This document shows, in pieces, positions 14,686 to 19,746 of a stretch of DNA of 19,746 nucleotides. How positions within the stretch are numbered: position 1 is the first letter of the stretch; every line of letters starts with the position of its first letter. The translations under genes were made by a program, and so were the position numbers. A model generated the notes under the pieces. It was not told the origin of the DNA. It did no database searches and saw only the letters and a list, made by a program, of their open reading frames with translations. The stretch spans positions 1,008-20,753 of the forward strand of contig DHPL01000038.1 of assembly GCA_002407905.1 (NCBI GenBank), in the 5' to 3' direction. This DNA is from Anaerolineaceae bacterium UBA5365. Its GTDB lineage: Bacteria; Chloroflexota; Anaerolineae; Anaerolineales; Anaerolineaceae.

Positions 14686-15594
14686 TTAGCGGTCAAAAAT
14701 ACTGTCCACAAAAGATTTGCGGTCAAACAGTTGCAGGTCATCCAGCTTTTCGCCCAAGCCGGCGTAGATGATGGGCAGTTGGAGCTGGTCGCGCACGGCG
14801 AAGACCATTCCGCCCTTGGCTGAGGTGTCCAGTTTGGCGAGGATGGCTCCGTTGAGGTGGACTGCCTTGGCAAAGGCCTCGGCCTGGCGCAGTGCGTTCT
14901 GGCCTGTGGTGGTGTCCAGAACGATCCAGGAGTAGTGCGGGGCACCCGGGAGCGCTTTGCCAGCCACCCGGTGCACCTTCTTGATTTCCTCCATCAAGTT
15001 GTAACGCGTATGCAATCTGCCGGCAGTATCGATAAGGATCACATCGCTGCCCCGGGCAAGCCCGGCCTTGATACCGTCATAAGTGACCGCGCCGGGGTCC
15101 GAATCCTGGGCGGCCGTGATGATGGGCACGTCCACACGTTTGGCCCAGACTTCCAACTGGTCCATGGCTGCGGCCCGGTAGGTATCGGCTGCGACCAGGA
15201 GCACCTTTTTGCCCATGGCTTTATAACGGGCGGCCAGTTTGGCGATACTCGTAGTTTTCCCGGAGCCATTCACGCCGGTGACCATGATCACCGTAGGCCC
15301 GTGGTTCAGTGCCGGCTCTTCCGGCTGCTCCAGTAGGGCAGCCAGCTCGGCTTTCACCAGGCCTTCCAGCTGGTCAGTGCGGGTGAGCCCGCGTTCGTCC
15401 ACCAGATCCGAACAGCGATCCAGGAGTTTGATGGTGGTCTCGGGGCCCAGGTCTGCCTGGATAAGCAGCTCTTCCAATTCGTCAAAGCTGGAATCGTCGA
15501 TCTCGGTCGCGCCAAAGAAGTTGGCGATCTTGCCAAAGGTGACCTCGCGCGTTTTTTCGAGGCTATCGCGCCATTTTTTGAAGATATTTTCCAT
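14686..15594 (-). CDS. ftsY: Signal recognition particle receptor FtsY
   Basis: FtsY is the SRP receptor GTPase that delivers ribosomes making membrane proteins to the translocon. This 302-residue form has the NG core without a long acidic A domain. The N domain occupies about 1-95. The G elements are GVNGSGKTT (107-115), DTYRAAA (137-143), DTAGR (189-193), TTGQNA (229-234), AKLD (253-256, usually TKLD) and GLGEKLDDL (279-287). The start at 15594 was chosen over an in-frame upstream ATG at 15696 because the N domain begins at MENIFKKW and the longer version runs through the rlmN 3' end. There is no good ribosome binding site; a TGATATAAT box lies 7 nt upstream. prfB follows on the same strand. 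Confidence 0.95.
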   Translation of the reverse strand: MENIFKKWRDSLEKTREVTFGKIANFFGATEIDDSSFDELEELLIQADLGPETTIKLLDRCSDLVDERGLTRTDQLEGLVKAELAALLEQPEEPALNHGPTVIMVTGVNGSGKTTSIAKLAARYKAMGKKVLLVAADTYRAAAMDQLEVWAKRVDVPIITAAQDSDPGAVTYDGIKAGLARGSDVILIDTAGRLHTRYNLMEEIKKVHRVAGKALPGAPHYSWIVLDTTTGQNALRQAEAFAKAVHLNGAILAKLDTSAKGGMVFAVRDQLQLPIIYAGLGEKLDDLQLFDRKSFVDSIFDR

Positions 15595-15601
15595 GTTTCC
15601 G

Positions 15602-15629
15602 ATTATATCAGTTGGGGTTCTCGGCTGAA
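15602..15629 (-). promoter_or_regulatory. Extended -10 promoter giving a leaderless ftsY mRNA
   Basis: On the minus strand TATAAT (15607-15602) is preceded by TGA (15610-15608), which is also the rlmN stop codon, forming TGnTATAAT. A weak -35 (TTCAGC, 15629-15624) lies 16 bp upstream. The ftsY ATG follows the -10 after 7 nt, so transcription should begin at or within a base of the start codon. Confidence 0.6.
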
Positions 15630-16651
15630 GCCAGCTGACCGCAGCCAGCGTTGATCTCCAGGCCCCGCCGCAGCCGCAGCGTAACGCGCACACCATGCTC
15701 TACCAAAACGTCTCTAAAGGCTTGCACCCGGGCGGGCGGCGAGCCAGGTGTGGCATATTTCTTACTGGGGTTAAGGGTAATGAGGTTGACGATGCAGAGC
15801 ATGCCGCGTACCAATTGGGCAAACTGGCGGGCATGTTCCGGGCTGTCGTTCAGCCCATCGATGAGGGCATACTCAAACGTAAGCTTACGATTGGTTTGGG
15901 CGATGTAATCCCGGCAGGCCTGCATCAACTTTTCCAAGGGGTATTGGCGGTTGGCAGGCAGAAGCCTAGTGCGCAATTCATCCGTGGGGGCATGCAGCGA
16001 GATGGCCAGGTTCACTTGCGGGTGCTGCTCTCCAAACTGCGCGATGCGGGGAATGACCCCAACCGTCGAAACGGTGATATGCCTTGCGCCCAGCCCCAGC
16101 CGTTCCGGGTCCGAAAGATAATCCAGGGATTGGGAGACGTTGGGAAAGTTAAGGAACGGCTCACCCATGCCCATATACACCACATTGCGCAATGCTTCAT
16201 CGCCGGCACGCAACTCTTTCTGAAAATGGATGATTTGGCCCAAAATTTCACCGGCGCTGAGGTTGCGCACAAAACCCATTTGTCCCGTTGCGCAAAAAAC
16301 ACAGCCCATGGGGCAGCCAACCTGAGTGGAAACACAGAGGGTGTTGCGGCGCTCAAAACGCATGAGCACCGTTTCGATCAGGTTTCCATCCTGCAGGCTA
16401 AAAAGCTTTTTCTCGGTGTTCCCGTCGCGCGAGCGCAAAGTTTTGGCAACGCTTAGCGGTTCAACCGTGAAACGTTCATCCAGGGCGGAGCGCAGCGCTT
16501 TTGGGATCGCGTCAAATTCTTCGAAACTGGTGTAGAGTTTGTTGTACAGGCCCTGGTGCAGCTGCTTCAGGCGGAAGGCGGGTTGGTCAAGCTCCTGTAA
16601 TACCTGAGAAAGCTGGGCGGTGCTCAGGTCGTAGATCAGAGGTTTAGTCAT
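15608..16651 (-). CDS. rlmN: Dual-specificity 23S rRNA/tRNA adenosine-C2 methyltransferase RlmN
   Basis: RlmN is a radical SAM enzyme that methylates C2 of A2503 in 23S rRNA and A37 in some tRNAs. The 347-residue protein shows the cluster-binding CxxxCxxC at Cys113, Cys117 and Cys120 in VGCPMGCVFCATG. GMGEPFLNF is present, and the C-terminal GCGQL places the mechanistically required Cys337 close to the end. Length is typical for the family. Its ATG at 16651 overlaps the HAD stop by 8 bp, which indicates translational coupling, and GGAG lies about 9 nt upstream. Its TGA stop forms part of the ftsY extended -10 element. An RlmN rather than Cfr assignment is favoured by length and motif spacing. 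Confidence 0.95.
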   Translation of the reverse strand: MTKPLIYDLSTAQLSQVLQELDQPAFRLKQLHQGLYNKLYTSFEEFDAIPKALRSALDERFTVEPLSVAKTLRSRDGNTEKKLFSLQDGNLIETVLMRFERRNTLCVSTQVGCPMGCVFCATGQMGFVRNLSAGEILGQIIHFQKELRAGDEALRNVVYMGMGEPFLNFPNVSQSLDYLSDPERLGLGARHITVSTVGVIPRIAQFGEQHPQVNLAISLHAPTDELRTRLLPANRQYPLEKLMQACRDYIAQTNRKLTFEYALIDGLNDSPEHARQFAQLVRGMLCIVNLITLNPSKKYATPGSPPARVQAFRDVLVEHGVRVTLRLRRGLEINAGCGQLASAENPN

Positions 16652-17459
16652 TCACCAGGCTCCAAAGGTCTGGAGCGTAGGCATCTAGCGGGGGCTGCCA
16701 GGCTTTGGCAGCTTGAATGGAAGTGACCCCGGTGAGAACCAGGCCGCTCAGGCAGCCAGCCGCCTGCGCGCCGCGGATATCCGTATCCAACCGGTCGCCA
16801 ATACCCATTACTTGCGCGGCCTCCAAGCCCATCCGCTTGAGGGCTTCCTGGTAAACCATGGGGTTGGGTTTGCCGATCACCATGGGTTCCTTGCCGCTGG
16901 CTACTTCGATTGCCCGCACCGCGGCTCCGGCACCCGGGAGTAAGCCCTGCGGCGTGGGGTAGGTTGCATCGGTATTTGTGGCAATGAAAGTGGCCCCGAG
17001 GCGGATGGCCATGGCGGCATCACGCATACGGTTGTAGGAGAAACGGCGGTCCAATCCAGCGACAACGATGTCAATTTCCGCTGCTCTTTCCAACCATTCT
17101 TCATCGCCGGTGGGCACGGTTTCGAAGCCAGCATCGCTCACCATCTGCCAGAGTGATTCAGAGCCAACAACGTAAACCTTGGAATCCAAGCTGAAATTGC
17201 TCTTAAGGTAATCCACAGTGGCTGAAGCAGAGTTCACCACGCATCCGGGGTGTGTTTCCACGCCAAAGCCACGCAATTTCTCCGCGAATTCCTCGGGGGA
17301 TTGGGTGGCGTTATTCGTCGCGCAGATCCATTGCAGGCCCTGGGCTTCGATGCTTGTGAAAATAGCTGGTAAATCACCGATGGGGTCTGTGTTTCGCCAC
17401 AGAACCCCATCCATGTCAATGATTACGCCTTTCAGCTGCGGAAAGCGTTGGCTGATCAA
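16644..17459 (-). CDS. HAD-IIA family phosphatase (NagD-like)
   Basis: This 271-residue protein belongs to the haloacid dehalogenase superfamily, subfamily IIA, whose members hydrolyse phosphate esters such as nucleotides, phosphoglycolate, glycerol phosphate or nitrophenyl phosphate. Motif I is DMDGVLW, with nucleophile Asp15 and Asp17; motif II is ATNNAT near 47-52; motif III is GKPNP with Lys197; and motif IV is GDRLDTD at 221-227. The cap domain lies between motifs II and III. The physiological substrate cannot be told. The start is a TTG at 17459, because no ATG or GTG lies between it and the in-frame clpP stop; the nearest ATG is inside motif I. The ribosome binding site is weak (GAGTGAAG), so translation is probably coupled to clpP. 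Confidence 0.88.
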   Translation of the reverse strand: MISQRFPQLKGVIIDMDGVLWRNTDPIGDLPAIFTSIEAQGLQWICATNNATQSPEEFAEKLRGFGVETHPGCVVNSASATVDYLKSNFSLDSKVYVVGSESLWQMVSDAGFETVPTGDEEWLERAAEIDIVVAGLDRRFSYNRMRDAAMAIRLGATFIATNTDATYPTPQGLLPGAGAAVRAIEVASGKEPMVIGKPNPMVYQEALKRMGLEAAQVMGIGDRLDTDIRGAQAAGCLSGLVLTGVTSIQAAKAWQPPLDAYAPDLWSLVND

Positions 17460-17468
17460 TGCTTCACT

Positions 17469-18074
17469 CTATTTTGTTGGTGTGGTCAGCACTTTATCCA
17501 CCAGGCCGTATTTTACGGCTTGTTCGGCATCCATGTAAAAGTCGCGTTCGGTATCGCGCTTGATCACTTCGATGTCCTGTCCGGTGGCTTCAGCAAAAAA
17601 TTCATTCAATTTCTGGCGCAGGCGCAGGATCTCTTTGGCGATGATCTCAATATCGGTGGCTTGACCCTCAGCGCCACCCAAAGGCTGGTGCATGTGGATG
17701 GTGGCGTGGGGCAAAGCGTAGCGCTGGCCTTTTTCGCCTGCGGCCAAAAGCACGGTACCGAATGAAGCGGTAACACCAACGGCGACGGTTGAGATCTTGT
17801 TCGGGATCATCTGCATGGTATCCAGAATGGCCATGCCGGCATAGATGGAGCCGCCTGGCGAGTTGATGTACATCTGGATGCCTTTATCCGGGTCTTCCCG
17901 GCTGAGGTAAAGCAGTTGAGCAACGATGAGGTTTGCTACCTGGTCGTTGATACCTGAACCCACGAAAACGATGCGCTCTTTGAGCAGCAGCGAGTAGATA
18001 TCGTAAGCACGTTCTCCGTGCCCCGAGGTTTCAATGACCATCGGAATCACGGATTCAAAAGGTTTATTGGGCAT
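17469..18074 (-). CDS. clpP: ATP-dependent Clp protease proteolytic subunit ClpP
   Basis: ClpP forms a 14-subunit chamber that degrades proteins fed by ClpX or ClpA/ClpC. The chosen start at 18074 has AAAGGA about 5 nt upstream and gives 201 residues; an in-frame ATG at 18092 adds six residues but lacks a ribosome binding site. The catalytic triad is intact: Ser104 in [14 protein letters not shown], His129 in IHMHQPLGG, and Asp178 in [15 protein letters not shown] for the oxyanion hole is in [12 protein letters not shown]. The N-terminal [17 protein letters not shown] segment matches the family. It follows tig by 56 bp, the common bacterial tig-clpP arrangement. clpX is not in this window; a HAD phosphatase gene takes its place downstream. 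Confidence 0.96.
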   Translation of the reverse strand: MPNKPFESVIPMVIETSGHGERAYDIYSLLLKERIVFVGSGINDQVANLIVAQLLYLSREDPDKGIQMYINSPGGSIYAGMAILDTMQMIPNKISTVAVGVTASFGTVLLAAGEKGQRYALPHATIHMHQPLGGAEGQATDIEIIAKEILRLRQKLNEFFAEATGQDIEVIKRDTERDFYMDAEQAVKYGLVDKVLTTPTK

Positions 18075-18130
18075 AAGCGTCCTTTTCTTCATAGTTTCAG
18101 GCAGTTTAAACCCTGAGTATCAGAATTGTA

Positions 18131-19642
18131 TTAGTCCGCAGCCTTGGCCTTGCTGGTTTTGCGCGGTTTGGCAGGCTTGGCTTCCTCAGCCTGTGCAGCA
18201 GGAGCGGGCTTTTCAGTTTTAGGCGCGGCGGCTTTTTTCCGCGGTTTGGCGGCAGGCTTTTCAGGTTCGGCTTCGTCCGCGGCAGCTTCGGTTACCACTG
18301 CGGCCACCGAATCAGGGTCCGCCATCTTTCGCAGTTGAACCCGGATGGCTTTTTCAAGCGCGCGGTTGGCTGCTTCCATGCTTACGGATTCGGCAAACTT
18401 CTTCTTGCCTAATTCCTTCTGGATCGCTTCAAAGTCGCCGCTGTAGATCAGGTTGTCGATTACCCGGCTGATCTCTTCTTGCATCTCTGCTTCGCCCACT
18501 TTGATCTCGTACTGCCGGGTGAGTGCTTCCATGATCAAGGAGCGTTCAAGGCGGTTGAGGGCAGTTGGTTTTACTTCCTCGTTGATGAAGGTATCGCGGT
18601 CGGTTTTACGCAGTTTCAGATAAAGGTCCAGGTCCAATTTGCGGTGCGAGAGGTCATGCTCGATTCGATGCAGCACCTGGTCTTCCTCGTTGGCCAGCAT
18701 TTGGGGCGGATACTTAATTACCGCTTGCTTGCGTAATTGGTCCACCAGTTCCAGGTAGTACGCATCTTCGTATTCGTGCAGTGCTTCGTGTTCAAGGTGC
18801 TCGCGCACACTCTTTTCAAATGCCGGCACATCCTCTGCAGCGCTGACCTTCTTAATGAATTCTTCGTCCACAGCGGGTAATTCCAGGCCTTTTACGGACT
18901 GCAGGTCGACCTTAAAGTGCAGTTTCTTTCCGGCGAAGTCTTTGTTTTCGCTGTCCTCGGGATAATCGTGGGTGAAATCCAGGGTTTCGCCGGCTTTGTG
19001 GCCAATGAAAGAACGGGCAAAGCCCTTGAATGGCCATTCGCTGGCCCGCTCCTCAGAGTTGGAGGGGATGAGAATTTGTTGCGGGGTGGGCTTGATTAAC
19101 TGGGCTTCTTCGGATTCCGGTAAGGCACTATCGGTGGCTTGCAGGTTCAGGAATACCAGGTTACCTTCCGCGGCTGGTGTCTCCAGCGGCACGATGGTAG
19201 CCTGCTCGCGGCGCATGCTATCAATGAAGTTTTGCACCTGTTCGTCAGTGATCACCGTGGGTTCGTATTTTTTGCTGAGCGCGTCCAGGCCCTCAAGTTC
19301 CACTTCCGGTTCGAGCGGGATCGTGAATTCAAAGGTGGGCGGGTCTTCGCTGGGTATGTTATCCAGGTTGCCGGGACCATAGGGCTTAATGCCTTCCGCA
19401 TCCAGCACCTTGGGGTAAACGTCATCCAGCATCAACTCCAGAGCTTCGCGGGTAACAGTAGCTTCACCCAGGTAGGTGAGGATCATGTTATATGGCGCCT
19501 TACCAGGCCGGAAACCGGGAATTTTGGTGCGCTGGGCCAGTTTGCGCGCGGCGCGGTGTTTAAACTGCTCCAGCAGTTCAGGTTCGAATTCAGCGGTGAC
19601 TTTCAGCTGATGATCATCGGTAGGGGTTTTGGTGATTTTCAA
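18131..19642 (-). CDS. tig: Trigger factor, ribosome-associated chaperone, with basic C-terminal tail
   Basis: Trigger factor binds ribosomal protein L23 at the exit tunnel and folds nascent chains, with peptidyl-prolyl isomerase activity in many species. The 503-residue protein has the ribosome-binding signature GFRPGKAP at 43-50. A middle region of about 150-270 corresponds to the FKBP-like domain, and the helical C-terminal substrate-binding arms run to about 440. Residues about 456-503 form a low-complexity tail rich in Lys, Ala, Pro and Glu (AKPRKKAAAPK, AKPRKTSKAKAAD), making the protein longer than the 432-residue E. coli form. The start is a TTG at 19642 preceded by GAGGT at a good distance; no ATG fits better. 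It lies 29 bp downstream of a tRNA-Leu gene and upstream of clpP. Confidence 0.95.
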   Translation of the reverse strand: MKITKTPTDDHQLKVTAEFEPELLEQFKHRAARKLAQRTKIPGFRPGKAPYNMILTYLGEATVTREALELMLDDVYPKVLDAEGIKPYGPGNLDNIPSEDPPTFEFTIPLEPEVELEGLDALSKKYEPTVITDEQVQNFIDSMRREQATIVPLETPAAEGNLVFLNLQATDSALPESEEAQLIKPTPQQILIPSNSEERASEWPFKGFARSFIGHKAGETLDFTHDYPEDSENKDFAGKKLHFKVDLQSVKGLELPAVDEEFIKKVSAAEDVPAFEKSVREHLEHEALHEYEDAYYLELVDQLRKQAVIKYPPQMLANEEDQVLHRIEHDLSHRKLDLDLYLKLRKTDRDTFINEEVKPTALNRLERSLIMEALTRQYEIKVGEAEMQEEISRVIDNLIYSGDFEAIQKELGKKKFAESVSMEAANRALEKAIRVQLRKMADPDSVAAVVTEAAADEAEPEKPAAKPRKKAAAPKTEKPAPAAQAEEAKPAKPRKTSKAKAAD

Positions 19643-19671
19643 GGTTTACCTCGCAATAGTTTATGTGCAAG

Positions 19672-19746
19672 TGGGGAAAGAGAGGCTCGAACTCTCACGC
19701 CTTGCGGCACATGATCCTAAGTCATGCCTGTCTGCCAATTCCAGCA
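19672..19746 (-). tRNA. tRNA-Leu (anticodon UAG), 5' acceptor strand cut by window edge
   Basis: The minus strand starts at position 8 of the tRNA (TG, then D arm CTGGAATTGGCAGAC). The anticodon stem CATGA/TCATG closes loop CTTAGGA with anticodon TAG at 19719-19717. The long variable arm (TGCCGCAAGGCG), typical of Leu/Ser/Tyr tRNAs, follows. The T arm is GAGAG/CTCTC with loop TTCGAGC. The 3' acceptor strand is TTTCCCC with discriminator A at 19672. CCA is not encoded. The missing 5' acceptor strand should read GGGGAAA beyond the window. Confidence 0.93.

Noticed and set aside
15602..15696. Longer ftsY start at 15696
   Set aside because: The added residues are Cys/Arg-rich and come from reading the rlmN 3' end in another frame; the N domain starts at 15594.
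15695..16456. 253-codon plus-strand frame opposite rlmN
   Set aside because: Antisense to an rlmN with all catalytic cysteines; shadow.
1..19746. Mobile element, prophage, CRISPR array or defence island
   Set aside because: I saw no transposase, integrase, terminal repeats, regular repeat-spacer pattern or recognised defence gene; a tRNA is present, but no integrase or att-like repeat accompanies it.

Overview
The window looks like ordinary chromosomal DNA from a bacterium. I think the most likely source is Chloroflexota, class Anaerolineae. That placement is an inference from protein style (a ~1150-residue fused GH13 amylase, a short GH57/DUF3536 protein, ftsZ outside a dcw cluster, a trigger factor with a Lys/Ala/Pro tail); no phylogenetic marker was compared. 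Genes are tightly packed. There is no gene-free stretch over 300 bp, and I see no insertion sequence, phage gene or CRISPR array.

Left part (1-4592). A left-truncated gene of unknown function (minus) and a galactose-mutarotase-like DUF4380-type gene (plus) diverge from a compact two-way promoter. Next comes a minus-strand run: a TIM-barrel-like protein of unknown function, ftsZ, a 72-residue unknown protein and a 117-residue protein with a C-terminal membrane anchor. The FtsZ is well conserved overall, but the second Asp of its catalytic T7 loop is His. No ftsA, ftsQ or mur gene is nearby.

Central part (4593-11588). An NAD(P)-binding atypical SDR and a GH57/DUF3536 protein form a plus-strand pair with an ATGA overlap. 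They run tail to tail, with overlapping stop codons, into a very large cytoplasmic GH13 protein. A thiolase of the SCP-x/archaeal type lies upstream of the GH13 gene on the same strand. The glycoside hydrolases lack signal peptides and suggest intracellular alpha-glucan (glycogen) turnover.

Right part (11734-19746). A LuxR/NarL-like regulator and pfkA diverge from a 69-bp region whose -10 box is palindromic. The phosphofructokinase has Asn in place of the Mg-ATP Asp of the GGDGS motif. The remainder is a minus-strand block: tRNA-Leu(UAG) (cut by the window end), tig, clpP, a HAD-IIA phosphatase, rlmN, ftsY and prfB. Several of these act on the ribosome or nascent chains: folding, degradation, rRNA methylation, membrane targeting and release. 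prfB carries the classical +1 programmed frameshift. ftsY and the SDR gene appear to be served by extended -10 promoters placed so that transcription would begin at the start codon (leaderless mRNAs).

I did not find an obviously new multi-gene defence or mobile system. The most interesting leads are the FtsZ T7-loop substitution with its unstudied small partners, the PFK active-site change, and the leaderless and palindromic promoter architecture.
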